From NCBI GenBank assembly GCA_965232815.1, contig OZ247427.1:1-64000 (forward strand): a stretch of DNA of 64,000 nt, written 5' to 3'. The notes beneath the pieces were generated by a model. It saw only the letters and a program-made list of their open reading frames with translations. It was not told the DNA's origin and did not search any database. The first letter of the stretch is position 1, and every line of letters begins with the position of its first letter. Origin of the DNA: Bin87 sp026710825. GTDB lineage: Bacteria > Chloroflexota > Dehalococcoidia > Lucifugimonadales > UBA3495. A program made the position numbers and the translations under genes. Positions 16,423 through 27,500 of the stretch are shown here, piece by piece.

Positions 16423-16430
16423 GGTGACGC

Positions 16431-17351
16431 GTGATTACGGCGTATGACGAAATAGACGAACTCGAACGCGACGAGCTGATGGACGGGCTGGAGGAGGAGT
16501 TCTTCGGCGACGCGGTGTTGCGCGAGAGCGGCGAGGTTCTGCAGCCTTTGGACTCGTCGCGGGTGTCGATATCGGGCGCGCTGGGGGGAGCGAGCGTGGA
16601 CCCCGGTCGGCTGTTCAGCGAGATCAACGCCCGGGAGACCGAGGTGCGCTTCGACGCGCTGATCGACTTCCTGAAGAACTACTGGCCGGAGAAGCACAAG
16701 ACCAGGGTGCTTGTGAACGGCCTGGTGCGCATCGGCGTGCGGTTCCTGAACGCGCCGGCGAACCGGCGCCGGCTGCGGTTCGAGGCGGAGGCGGCGGAGG
16801 CCAGGCACTGGACGGGACGGCTGGGCAAGGCCGGCAAGGAGCACATTGAGGCGGCGGACCGGCTTCTGGACCGATGGGCGGCGTCAGACCTGCTGCAGAT
16901 CAACATTCGCCGGCGGCGGCTCAAGCACGGGCTGGCAGCGGTGGAGCCCGAGCGGGCGCGCTGGCACACGGCGTCGAGAAAGATGGAGGTCCTGGAGGAA
17001 CTGGCGACGTCGCTCCCCTCGGCGGCCTACGAGTACTTCCAGTGCCGGCTGGAGCAGTACCGCATATTGAGGGAAAGAGCCGAGGACCGGGCCAAGGGGA
17101 TACCGACCGCCGACTACAGCGACCTGATCCGGCGGATCCAGCAGGGAGAGGCCAAGCCGTCCGAGATCGCGGCGTCATTGCCCTGGCCGATCCTGGAGGC
17201 GCTGTGGGTGTCGATGCAGGACCCGAGTCCCAACAACCCCCACTGGACCGACACCGAGCGGATGGCGGCCAGCGCGGCGGTGGCCAACGCCCGGCGCAAC
17301 CGTGCGCGCTTCTCAATGAACCGGGGACAGTCGGAGGACGGAGATGGCTAG
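16431..17351 (+). CDS. Unknown 306-residue soluble protein
   Basis: GTG start at 16431 after a GAGGTGA site. Strongly acidic N-terminus, then an almost wholly alpha-helical, Arg/Ala/Glu-rich body with no membrane segment. Helices such as RFLNAPANRRRLRFEAEAAE look like coiled-coil material. No catalytic motif or family recognised. It follows the ATPase by eight bases, and its TAG stop overlaps the next ATG (ATGGCTAG), so it is co-translated with the ATPase and the membrane proteins. It could be a cytoplasmic scaffold or adaptor for the motor (inference from position). Confidence 0.65.
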   Translation: MITAYDEIDELERDELMDGLEEEFFGDAVLRESGEVLQPLDSSRVSISGALGGASVDPGRLFSEINARETEVRFDALIDFLKNYWPEKHKTRVLVNGLVRIGVRFLNAPANRRRLRFEAEAAEARHWTGRLGKAGKEHIEAADRLLDRWAASDLLQINIRRRRLKHGLAAVEPERARWHTASRKMEVLEELATSLPSAAYEYFQCRLEQYRILRERAEDRAKGIPTADYSDLIRRIQQGEAKPSEIAASLPWPILEALWVSMQDPSPNNPHWTDTERMAASAAVANARRNRARFSMNRGQSEDGDG

Positions 17352-17859
17352 AAAGGCCCGGGGGCAGCGCCAGACGGTGCAGATGCTGATGTCCGACGGC
17401 TCCATGGAGGTGGGGGTGGGGACCAAGGTGGGGAGCCAGCTGATCTCGGACGTGCTGAACGGCGTGGCGATGACGGGCAGGCAGATGCCGACGGACACGT
17501 TCATTCACAAGGAGCTGAATAGAGCGCCCCACAAGGCGGACGGGGTGCACTTCGAGACCGAGAACCCCATGGCGGTGGAGAACGACTCCCAGTTCCTGCA
17601 GGTGGACGCCTGGGCGATGTGGGACGGGGCCAGGCTGGACCTGGACTCGGAGCGGGACGGGCAGCGCCGGTTCGAGAACATCCTCAAAGGCGTGGCGTGC
17701 GCGGTGGCGACGATCTTTCTGTTTTTCAGCATGTCGATGTTCTCGGTGCTGAACAACTCCGGTGAGGAGACCGGGACGCAAACGCAGGGCGCGCAGCAGG
17801 CGGTACCCACGCCCACGCCGGCGCCGCCGGTGATCCCCCGGGTGGGCGGCGGCCAGTAG
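17344..17859 (+). CDS. Single-pass membrane protein with Pro/Thr-rich tail
   Basis: 171 residues: a polar N-terminal domain of about 115 residues, one clear membrane helix (VACAVATIFLFFSMSMFSVL, about 119-139), then a Gln/Pro/Thr tail (PTPTPAPPVIPRVGG). The topology is probably N-in, C-out, with the tail in the envelope. The same Pro/Thr tail style recurs in the giant protein and the cadherin-like protein downstream, suggesting a shared surface environment. Family unknown. Ends in TAG 20 bases before the next gene. Confidence 0.6.
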   Translation: MARKARGQRQTVQMLMSDGSMEVGVGTKVGSQLISDVLNGVAMTGRQMPTDTFIHKELNRAPHKADGVHFETENPMAVENDSQFLQVDAWAMWDGARLDLDSERDGQRRFENILKGVACAVATIFLFFSMSMFSVLNNSGEETGTQTQGAQQAVPTPTPAPPVIPRVGGGQ

Positions 17860-17881
17860 AAAGGCGTTCAGGAGATATGGC

Positions 17882-18787
17882 ATGAAGAACCTGCTGGAAC
17901 GAAAACCGCTGTCTCCCGAGGAGATGATCGACCTCCGCAACGAGGAGCTGCGGATGGACGAGGAGATGGTGGACCGGCTGATCGAGGAGGCCAGGGCCGA
18001 CTACGGCGCCAACCTGCTGGAGCCCATGTGGGCGCTGACCAACCCGCCGGCGGTGCGCCGCCACCGGAAACGGTACATCCGGGTGATGGGCGATCTGGCC
18101 CGCTTCAAGAGCGGCATCGTGAGCGGGCTGGCGTCGCTGGGCCTGCCGCTGCTGATCGGCGGGTTCCTGTGGTGGAACGACGAGTTCGGCTGGGTCTGGG
18201 ACATCATCTTCACCCTGGGCTTCGGCTTCATGCTGAGCTACGCCATGGGAATCTGGCGGGGTTACCGGGAGGCCTTTCGCAAGGTGTACGTGGTCGAGCG
18301 GGCGGATTTCACCGACCCGGGCTTCGTAACCGCCCTGGTGCGGGTGTGGCTGCCGGCGTTGGGGTTCTACAAGCGTCCGGAGGTGTGGCGGGGCGACAAC
18401 GGCCGAAACGGCATCGGCAACGTCAACGCCTTCGTGGTGCCGGGCGCGGGACAGGACGTGGTCCACTGGCGCGAGGCGCCCGAGCGGGGCACTCCCGAGT
18501 GGGAGGAGTACATGGACCGGGACGTGTGGTGCGACGTGGAGCCCGGGCCGAGGGTCTCCGACTTCCGCACGCCGCTGGACTACTTCGACCTGGAGCCCGA
18601 CGTGCGCACCTGCGACGGCATCAGCGTGAAGCACCGGCGGGCGTGGTGCCGGGACCTGCAGCGCTCGGGCCAGGACTTCGATGCCTGGCGGAAGGGAGCG
18701 CTGGGGTTCCTGGAGGGCAACTTGCCCTGGTTCTACTCCGGCGGCTGCGCCGTGGTGGGCGTCTTCATCCTCATGCTGGCCATGTAG
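17882..18787 (+). CDS. Membrane protein with large Trp/Asp-rich domain
   Basis: 301 residues. An acidic helical N-terminus is followed by two adjacent membrane helices (about 80-100, SGLASLGLPLLIGGFLW, and 104-124, FTLGFGFMLSYAMGIW), a hydrophilic domain of about 150 residues with many Trp and Asp and a few Cys, and a final hydrophobic helix at the C-terminus (CAVVGVFILMLAM). An AGGAG site precedes the ATG. Intact. No family recognised. It belongs to the same operon as the ATPase. Confidence 0.6.
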   Translation: MKNLLERKPLSPEEMIDLRNEELRMDEEMVDRLIEEARADYGANLLEPMWALTNPPAVRRHRKRYIRVMGDLARFKSGIVSGLASLGLPLLIGGFLWWNDEFGWVWDIIFTLGFGFMLSYAMGIWRGYREAFRKVYVVERADFTDPGFVTALVRVWLPALGFYKRPEVWRGDNGRNGIGNVNAFVVPGAGQDVVHWREAPERGTPEWEEYMDRDVWCDVEPGPRVSDFRTPLDYFDLEPDVRTCDGISVKHRRAWCRDLQRSGQDFDAWRKGALGFLEGNLPWFYSGGCAVVGVFILMLAM

Positions 18788-18813
18788 GAGTCCACTGTGA
18801 ATAGGAACTGGTT

Positions 18814-19083
18814 ATGAATCAGACGCCGGTAAGCCTGGTCTGGTCCGGCTCCGCGGTGATTCTCATCGCGGGGGTCCTGCTCATGATCGGCACGCTCACG
18901 GCCGTGGACGCCTGGTACGACCAGTGGCGGCTGTTCGCCCTGCAGACCAGGTTGGCGGGCGGCTGCATCGCGTCGCCGGAAAACTGCAATTCATTCGAAC
19001 CCTGGATGATCGCGCCTTGGGGGATGGTGGTGGGGACCATCGTCGCCACGCTGGCCCTGGCGGCGCCCTTCGTCCGGCGCTGA
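18814..19083 (+). CDS. 89-residue two-helix membrane protein
   Basis: Two hydrophobic helices (about 12-32, SAVILIAGVLLMIGTLTAV, and 68-86, GMVVGTIVATLALAAPFV) flank a short loop with two Cys residues (GGCIASPENC) that could form a disulfide outside the membrane. ATG 18814 lacks a strong ribosome-binding site. Size and topology would suit a minor coat or pilin-like subunit, but no signature is present. Confidence 0.5.
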   Translation: MNQTPVSLVWSGSAVILIAGVLLMIGTLTAVDAWYDQWRLFALQTRLAGGCIASPENCNSFEPWMIAPWGMVVGTIVATLALAAPFVRR

Positions 19084-19189
19084 CCCGACGCCCGAGCGCG
19101 CGCTCGCTGACCGCGCCTCCGCCGGCGGATCCGCCAACGGTTACTCACTGAAATCGACAGCAAGCTCAATTCACAAGGAGAACATCACC

Positions 19190-19991
19190 ATGATGAACAT
19201 GGGAGATCTGGGCAACGTGGGCGACATCGGCGGGATCGTCGACTCCGTTGTGATCATCGGAATTGCGGCCATCGTGCTGCTGACCTTCGCCCCCACGATA
19301 TCGGGGGACATCGACGGCATGGCGCTGAACGCGCTGGACGCGTGCAAGCTGCACAGCGGGGGAGCGGTTCGTCTGGCTCTCGCCCAAGGTGGCCAGCACG
19401 GACAGCGCGGACGAGACCTGGGCCAAGGCGACGTCGAACATACGCGTCTCCAAGGGCGACAGCGGCATCTGCGAGATACCCACCGCGGCGACCGCCGCCG
19501 ACAAGCACTACACCCCCAAGGGGACGCTGCTGACCTTCGAGGCCAAGAAGAACGTCCCCGGGGACACGTGGGACACCGCGAGCCGGTCGCTGACCGCGCT
19601 GGGCAGCGGGTCCGGAGGCGGCCTGGTGGGGTTGATATTCGGGGCGATGGCGCTGGGCATACCGGCGGGAGCCATCGGGTTCCTGGCGTACTTCGGCGCC
19701 AAGGTGGTGCGCCAGAACATCGGCGGCAGCCCCATGGCCGTGGCCATCGGAGCGACGGTCGCCGTCGTCATCATCGGCGCGATATTGCCGGAGGTGTTCC
19801 AGCCGCTGGACAACCTGTTCATCGCGCTGGACGGCGTCCGCTACTACGTCCTCAGCCAGGGCATCGGCAAGCTGGGCGGAGTGCTGGGCAACTTCCTGGG
19901 GATCTCCCTGGTGGGCGGCCTGGTGAGTCTGGGCGTGATGCTGTGGCGGGGCCGCCACGGCTCGGAGACCGGCATGGGCCAGGCCATTTAG
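19190..19991 (+). CDS. Gly-rich membrane protein, copy 1 (frameshifted)
   Basis: First of two tandem paralogues. It starts MMNMGDLGNVGDIGG after an AAGGAG site, with one helix (VVIIGIAAIVLLTFAPTISG), then breaks at a run of five G (19358-19362). Deleting one G restores ERFVWLSP and the rest, matching copy 2 throughout. The C-terminal half has TWDTASRSLTALGSG, a Gly-rich helix (GLVGLIFGAMALGIPAGAIG) and two or three further helices, almost identical to copy 2. Corrected length is about 267 residues. Its middle soluble segment (about 90 residues) differs strongly from copy 2, so the pair diverged only in the exposed part. Confidence 0.6.
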
Positions 19992-20027
19992 GCCGGGTCC
20001 ATGGCCCCTGGAACAGGAGCGGTCATC

Positions 20028-20888
20028 ATGATGAACATGGGAGATCTGGGCAACGTGGGCGACATCGGCGGAATCGTCGGCCCCGTTGTGATCATCGGAA
20101 TCGCGGCCATCGTGCTGCTGACGTTTGCCCCCACGATATCGGGAGACATCGACGGCATGGCGCTGAACGCGCTGGACGCGTGCCAGCTGCCCAACGGGGA
20201 GCGGTTCCTGTGGATGATCCCCAAGGGGAGCCACGGCGGCCCCGACGAGGCGTGGGCTCAGGCGACCGGGTCCACCCGGGTGCGGGTGGACAGCTCCGCC
20301 CTGTGCGTCCAGGCGAAGCCGGCCACCAAGGCCAACTCGTCCGACGAGGCGCCCACGTTCGCCGACTACTACACGCCCAAGGGCACGGTGGTGCAGTACG
20401 CCGCCACCGCGCCCACCAAGACCGGCTACACGGCCGGTACCAAGGGGTTCGGGTCGGGTCCGACCTGGGACACCGCAAGCCGGTCCCTCACCGCGCTGGG
20501 CAGCGGCTCCGGCGGCGGACTGGTGGGGTTGATCTTCGGCGCCATGGCGCTGGGCATACCCGCCGGAGCCATCGGGTTCCTGGCGTACTTCGGCGCCAAG
20601 GTGGTGCGCCAGAACGTCGGCGGCAGTCCGATGGCCGTGTTCATCGGAGCTACGGTCGCCGTGGTCATCATCGGCGCGATATTGCCGGAGATATTCCAGC
20701 CCCTGGACAACCTGTTCATCGCGCTGGACGGCATCCGCTACTACGTCTTCAGCCAGGGCATCGGCAAGCTGGGCGGAGTGCTGGGCAACTTCCTGGGCAT
20801 CTCCCTGGTGGGCGGCCTGGTGAGCCTGGGCGTGATGCTGTGGCGGGGCCGCCACGGTTCGGATTCCACCGTGGGCTCGGCCGTCTAG
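20028..20888 (+). CDS. Gly-rich membrane protein, copy 2
   Basis: 286 residues, intact. The start ATGATG at 20028 is preceded by CAGGAG; an upstream ATG at 20001 has no site. One N-terminal helix, a middle soluble domain of about 90 residues with Cys and Lys, then a Gly-rich block of three or four helices including KVVRQN and a final helix ending LWRGRHGS. The near-identity to copy 1 at both ends with divergence in the middle suggests selection on the exposed segment. Multi-copy abundance in an operon with a Zot-like ATPase makes a structural (coat or channel) role attractive. No database family is recognised. Confidence 0.65.
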   Translation: MMNMGDLGNVGDIGGIVGPVVIIGIAAIVLLTFAPTISGDIDGMALNALDACQLPNGERFLWMIPKGSHGGPDEAWAQATGSTRVRVDSSALCVQAKPATKANSSDEAPTFADYYTPKGTVVQYAATAPTKTGYTAGTKGFGSGPTWDTASRSLTALGSGSGGGLVGLIFGAMALGIPAGAIGFLAYFGAKVVRQNVGGSPMAVFIGATVAVVIIGAILPEIFQPLDNLFIALDGIRYYVFSQGIGKLGGVLGNFLGISLVGGLVSLGVMLWRGRHGSDSTVGSAV

Positions 20889-20931
20889 GGCCGGGCCCGG
20901 CGGAGCGGACGGAGAGAGGAGCGGGTAAACC

Positions 20932-21336
20932 ATGCTGGTTCTGATCGCCGTCTGCTTCGCGCTGGTCGTCAGCCTGGCGCTCCGTACTTTCGGCGACGAC
21001 TTCGGGCACGCCTACGGGCCCGCGTGGCCCATGCTCCAGCTGGCCGTGCTGCTGGTGGCGCACCTCGCCGCCGGCCTGGCCAGCTGGAGCGCGCGCTACC
21101 AGACCTGGTCGCAGAAGCTGCTGTGGCTGGTCGCGATTCACGTCCACACCCTGACGTTCGCCCTGAACTGGCCGGTGTACGTGGGGATCATCGGCGACGG
21201 CGAGATGTCCGAGCAGCTGCTGCCCACGCTGACCGCGGTGGCGCTGGTGATCCTGCCGTCGCTGCTGATGTACCGCGGACCCGTGGCCGCGCTGATCAAC
21301 CCGCCCCGTCGCCCACAGCCTGAGGAGGCGTCATGA
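20932..21336 (+). CDS. Four-helix membrane protein
   Basis: 134 residues with four hydrophobic segments: LVLIAVCFALVVSLALRTFG, PMLQLAVLLVAHLAAGLA, LLWLVAIHVHTLTFALNWPVYVG and TAVALVILPSLLMYRG. It ends with a Pro-rich tail. The ribosome-binding site AGAGGAG lies about 12 bases before the ATG. The TGA overlaps the next ATG. No family recognised. Confidence 0.6.
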   Translation: MLVLIAVCFALVVSLALRTFGDDFGHAYGPAWPMLQLAVLLVAHLAAGLASWSARYQTWSQKLLWLVAIHVHTLTFALNWPVYVGIIGDGEMSEQLLPTLTAVALVILPSLLMYRGPVAALINPPRRPQPEEAS

Positions 21337-21488
21337 CCACCTATCCGGCCAACGTGCGCTGGCTCTCCTACAGCGGTCCGAAGCGGGACTGGGCCGGACG
21401 GCTGCGGTCCTGCTGGTGGGTCGCCTACACCGTGGAGGTGGCGGCCGTCAGCGTGGGCGTGTACGCGCTGGCGCAGATCGTGTTCTGA
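21333..21488 (+). CDS. 51-residue single-pass membrane peptide
   Basis: Starts at the ATGA overlap with the upstream gene and ends in TGA at 21486. A short basic N-terminus is followed by one helix (WWVAYTVEVAAVSVGVYALA). Coupled to the operon by overlap. Function unknown. Confidence 0.5.
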   Translation: MTTYPANVRWLSYSGPKRDWAGRLRSCWWVAYTVEVAAVSVGVYALAQIVF

Positions 21489-21514
21489 TTCTTGTTAGTT
21501 GAGAGGAAATAATC

Positions 21515-24500
21515 ATGCTGAATTTGCTCATAGAGTTCGACGATCCAATGGAAAGGCTGCTCTACGGCTAGCCGGACCCGTGGCTCCTGCTGTTTGTCTG
21601 TCGCAACACAGACCACGCGCAACAGTGGCGCGATTGGTATCAACAGCAGGAGGATAAAGACGCGGCTGCGCAGTACCTGTCCGATTTTTTCGGCGTGTCG
21701 CTGGATGACGTGCAGCAATGGGACGACTCCGGAGGGGACGGCGTGCTGGGTGAGCGCCCCGACGGCAGCTTTGGTTACCACCCCAACGGCGACGGGCAGC
21801 CCACCGGTGACGGGCAACCCACCGGCGACGGGCAACCCACCGGCGACGGGCAACCCACCGGCGACGGGCAACCCACCGGCGATGGCCAACCCAACGGCGA
21901 TGGCCAACCCACCGGCGATGGCCAACCCACCGACGACGGCAGCGATAGTGCCTCAGGGTCGGACCCCGGCGTCAGCGAAGCGGAACGCAGGATCATCGAG
22001 GAGGCCAAGACGGAGGGCCTGTCGGAGGAAGAGGTCGAGCGACGCCTGCAGGAGTATCGCCAGAGCGACCAGGGAACCCTCGACCGGGTGCGGCATATCA
22101 CTGCCCAGGCCGAGGCAGGCGACATCGCCGAACTCCACGCCATCGCCGCCTCCGACCAGGGCGCGATGCGCATCACCTACACCGCCGCCGCCGGCGCCAC
22201 GCAGCAGGCCACGCTGGCCGAATACATCCGGACCACGCTGATCCCCCAGACCGAGGAGCGCCTGGCTGTCGACCGCACGAACACCGAGATCACCGAGATC
22301 ACCGCCGCGCCCGACGCCGGCGACATCGCCGCCCTGGAGGCCATCGCCAACGACCCCGACCGGGGCAATCTGCCCGTCACCATCTACTCCACCGATGACA
22401 GCGGCGACCGGATCCAGGCCACCAACCCGGACGGCGCTCCCAGAGTCGACGCCGACGGCAAGCCGGTCTACGAGACCCGCACCGTCACCATGGCCGAGTA
22501 CATCCGGAACACGCTGATCCCCGAGACGGAACAGCGGCTCGCGGTAGGCGCCACCAATACCCAGATCAACGAGATCCTGAGCGAGGTGGACGCCGGCGAC
22601 ATCAACGCCCTGGAGGCCATCGCCGACGATCCCGAGCGGGGCAACCTGCCCGTCACCATCTACGCCACCGACGACAAGGGCGAACGCATCCAGGCCACCA
22701 ACACGGACGGCGCTCCCAGAGTCGACGCCAACGGCAAGCCGTTCTACGAGACCCGCACCGTCACCATGGCCGAGTACATCCGGGAGACGCTGATCCCGAA
22801 CACCGAGCAACGGCTCGCGGTAGGTCGCACCAATACCGAGATCAACGACATCCTGAGCGAAGTGGACGCCGGAGACGCGTCCGCCCTGGAGGCCATCGCC
22901 AACGATCCGGAGCGGGGACAGCTCCCCGTCACCGTCTACGCCACCGACGACAAGGGCGAACGCATCCAGGCCACCAACGACGACGGCGCTCCCAAGGTCG
23001 ATGCCGACGGAAAACCGGTCTACGAGACCCGCACCGTCACCATGGCCGAGTACATCCGGAACACGCTGATCCCGAACACCAAGCAGCGCCTGGCCGTCGA
23101 CCGCACGAACACCGAGATCAACGACATCACCGCCGCGTCCGACGAAGGCGACGTCGCCGCGCTGCAGGCCATCGCCGACGATCCGGAGCGGGGGCAGCTC
23201 CCCGTCACCATCTACACCACCGACGAGAACAGCGAACGCGTCCCCAGGGTTGGAGCGGATGGAGAGCCGGTGCTGGACGCCGACGGCAACCCGGTCTACG
23301 AAACCCGCACCGTCACCATGGCCGAGTACATCCGGGAAGAGCTCGTGCCGTCCCTGGAGTTCCGGCAGCGGGTCGACGCCGCCATGAACAACCTGGACAC
23401 GGAGCAGCTGCAGGGGCTGGCGGAGAGCCCGCACGCCCGGGGCAGGATCACCGTCAACGCCACCGGCCAGGACGGGAACCCCATCCCCAGGATGGACGAA
23501 GACGGCAATCCGGTCGTCGACGCTGACGGAAACCCGGTCCACGAGACCCGGAGCGTCACCTGGGCCGAGTACCTGCGGGAATACATCCCGCAGATCGCCG
23601 AACGCCGCGCGGATGCGGCCCGGAGCCTGCGCCTGCCCGAGAACGCCACGGGCGCCGAGGTGAAGGCCGCCCTGTCCGCCCGCGACGACCTGCTGAAGCG
23701 GATCGATGCCGCGGCCGCCGCCGGCGACACAGAGGCGTTGGCCGCGCTGGCTGAGCACCCCGACGCCCAGCGGCTGACGGTCCAGCTCCAGGGCTCGGAA
23801 GACGGCATGACCATCGCGGAGTACATCAACGAGTACAGCATCCCGGGCGCCCAGTGGCGGGTCAGTCAGGCGGAAAGGCTGGGACTGCCGGCCACCGCGA
23901 CGTCCGAGGAGATCACCATGGCCCACATGTCGGTGAACTGGCTGGGCCTGCCGGCCACCGCCACCAAGGAGGAGCAGGTCGCCAAAGTTCAGGCCGACAT
24001 CGATGCGGCCAGGGAGGCCTACGAGCAGGCCCGAGAGGCGCTCTCGAACACGACCCAGGACGACAGCGACGGCGACACCACGCAGGAATACATGGACGCG
24101 TGGGTGCGGATGATATGGGCCCGGGAGGGGTTGGAACTGGCCGAAGCGCGCCTGGAGGACGTGGAACGGGGCGACGGCCGGGACACCGCCCACCGGAGGA
24201 CCCAGACCGAGCACGAGGACTACTGGGGAAGCGACGATGACGGCGGTGGCGGCGGCGGTGGTGATGATGCCGCCGACCAATGCAGCTACACGGTGGCCGA
24301 GGACGGCACGGTGTCCTACACCGACGGCGAGGGGCGAAGCTACACCGTCAGCGACGACGCCCTGGCCCAGGATGTGCGCAACGCTGCCGCGACCGGCGAC
24401 GCTGGCAACCTCACCGGCACCAACGCCGCGGTCACCGTATCAGACGGCCAGGGCAACGTGATCGCCGCCAACGCGGGCGCGGCGGGTCCGGGCGATGGAC

Positions 24501-27500
24501 CCGCTCCGCAGGCAACCCCGCCGATAACGCTGGCCGTCGCCGAGGCCATCATCAAGGGCGAGGTGTCCAGCGTAGACGTGGCCGGCGCGGTGGTCAGCGC
24601 GGATTCCAACGGGTACGTGACCGTCCGCAGCGGGGACATCCAAGTGGTCTACGACCGGAACGGCCAGGTGGTCAGGGCCCAGGTCGGCGCGGCCGGAGGC
24701 GACGTAGCAACAGGCGACGCTGCCGCCGTCCAGGCCGCCCGGGACGCGGGGCTCCTGATGTCGCCGGAGCAGATCAATCTTGCGGCGGCGGCAACCATCG
24801 ATGCGGCGTCGCCGACCCAGAGCGCGCCCAACTCGCTCAACTACACCTACCTGCTGGACGCGGAGGTGGCCTGGTTCCGCGATCAGCTGAACAGCCTGCC
24901 CGACGATCCCGCCGCCGCCGCCGCGCGACTGGAGGAACTGGCCGCCGTGGCCCGGGAGAACGCCGACAAGTGGGACGCCGCCGACCTGGGCGGCCTCACC
25001 TTCACCGGCGCCGACGGCGAGCCCATCACACTGGGCCAGCACTACCGCCGCAAGGCGGAGAAGTACGGCAACTCCGCAAGCGACATCCGCCGCAACCAGG
25101 AGGCCAACGCCGACTTCGCTGCGGACGTGGAACGGGCCAACGCGGCGTTCGCCCTGGAGCCGCAAGCCTCCGATCCCCTTGAGGTGGACCACCGCGATTT
25201 CGCGGGACTGCAGGAGAACGTCGGCAACCTGGGCTACACCGCCGAACAATATGAGCGCCTGGCCGAGGAGTGGCGCAACCGTCCCGACAACGAGCTGGTG
25301 CGTATACCGGTGCACGGCGACACGGATGACGGCTACGGCGTGGTGGGCTACGCCACGCCGGCGGAGTGGTTCGCCGAGCAGGCCGCCCGGATGCGCGACC
25401 AGGAGGGCACGGCCCGGCAACGCCTGGACGCCGCGCCCGCGGAGCGCACCCGGCTGATCACCGAGTTCTACGACCAGGGCGACTACATAACTCCGGTCTA
25501 CGAGGGTCAGAACCTGACCGGCGTGCAGAAACGGGAGCAGTCGCTTTCCATCGGAGCGGACATCACCGATCCCGACGACCAGGGCTACATCTACGAAGGG
25601 CCGAAGCTCACCGGCCTCCAGATGGAACAGATGCTGCTCGGGGCCGGAATAGACACCGACCCGGACGATACGGGCTACCTCTACGAGGGTCCCAAGCTCA
25701 CCGGATTGCAGATCCAGCAGCGCCAACAGGCATGGGAAGCCGCCGCGCTGGGCGACGAGAGCGCGATCACCCAGGCCGACCGCATGGCCACCCAGCGCCT
25801 CGTCGAGCAGGGCTACGAGACCTGGGACGGCAGCTTCGTCCGCTACCTGGACGACAAGGGACAGCCGGTCTACTCGGAAGAGGAGGCCACCTTCCGCATT
25901 CATCCCGAGCGCACCTTCACCGGCTTCGACGAGGACGGCAATGCCCAGTTCGCAACCGAGCTCAAGGTTCAGTCCCGCAACGCCGGCGTCAACGCCGACC
26001 TGGAGGGCGCCGCCCAGTGGGTGAACACGGGCCAGCATCCCAGCGAGCACCTGGGCCGCAGCGACCAGAAATCCGTGGCGCAGTCCCAGTACAACCGGCA
26101 GGAGGGCCGCTGGGTGGACCAGTGGGGGGTGCTGGAGCTGCCCGACCAGGAACGAGTGGTGCCGGCTGCGGCGGGCGACATCCGGAACCGCGGCGGCGGA
26201 TCCTCCGTCGTGCGGACCGAGATGCGCGGCGTGCCGCTGGAGTACGTGCAGGGGGTGAACCCTGACGGCACGCCGATCCTTGCTGAGGGCTGGGAGCAGG
26301 CGGTGGTGCCGCTGAGCCCCGACCGGTCGAAGGTGGCGGGTCTGAACGAGGACGGCACGCTGCGCACCGAGGGAGGCACCGCGTGGCACGTGGCCAAGCC
26401 CTACGTGGGGGCGCTCCCCGGAGCCGGGACGATCATCACCGCCACCGAGGCGATGGCGCCGGGCAGTCCGGACGGCGCGGGCCTCACCGGCCGGGAATGG
26501 CGGCAACTGGCCTCCGCCGCCACCATCGACTCCATGTACCTCCTGGGCTGGCCTTATGGGTTCATTAACGTAGGACGAACAGCTGCTACCACCGCGGTAA
26601 GGAGAGGTGCGCTCGCCGGTGCTAAAAAACTGATCCATCCGAGGAACGCAAAAACCATCCTCTGGGACGCCTCGCTACCCCGCGTATCCCGCGAGGTGGG
26701 GCGGCAGATCAATACCGTCAACGGCAACCCCATAGCTGCCGTCCGTGGCAGCGGCCGTCCCGTCGTGAAGGGTATCGGCAGCGAGATGGGCGAGTACCCC
26801 TTCGAGGTGCTCACTCCCCACGTCTACGGCGTGGGCGACCAGCCCCTGATCGCCGGCGGCGAAAACGGCATCCTGTCCTACCGTCCCGGGTCCGCATGGG
26901 CCTTGGGCCCGGGCGAACGCGCCTACCTCCTGGGCAGCGCCGCGGGGTTCGGCACGCTGGAGGGCCTGGGCCGACGGCGCGTGCGTCCCGGTTTCGGGGG
27001 ATCTCCCGACTTGAATGCTGCACCGGTGGCCCAACCCGCCGCGGACGTCGATGCAGGGCTGTCCGCAAACCTGAGACAGGAATACGAGAAGCTTCGAGCC
27101 AGAGGCCTGGACCACAACACCGCGCTGGTCCAGGCGGCGCAATCCCAGGAGTTTTCGGTCCCAGTGTCGCCCAGCCAGGGACGGGACGCCGTCATCCTGC
27201 AGTACGAGGCGCAACTCCTTGGCGCAGGCTATCCGCCGGACCTGGCGCGGTCCCTGGCCAGGCAACGCATACCCGTGGGTGGCGGCATCCACCCCATCAG
27301 CTACCAGGGCGGGCCAATCGTTGCCGGTCGCGCCGACACACCCTGGCCGTCGACATCCTTCGACACCAGGATCATACCCAATGCCGAGCCGAGTTTCAGC
27401 GGCTACGCCCGCGGGCGCGGGGGCCTGATCGTTCCGACGCCCACTCCCACCGGCACCCCGACGCCTGGGCGCAAGTTCCCAACTCCGTCGCCCACCGGAG

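Noticed and set aside
21953..24280. Long minus-strand open frame (775 codons) opposite the giant gene
   Set aside because: Its periodicity simply mirrors the 276-bp repeats of the plus-strand gene; no independent start signal or domain.
24440..26638. Another long antisense frame (732 codons)
   Set aside because: An antisense shadow in GC-rich DNA of the same gene, with Arg/Gly/Val-rich nonsense composition.
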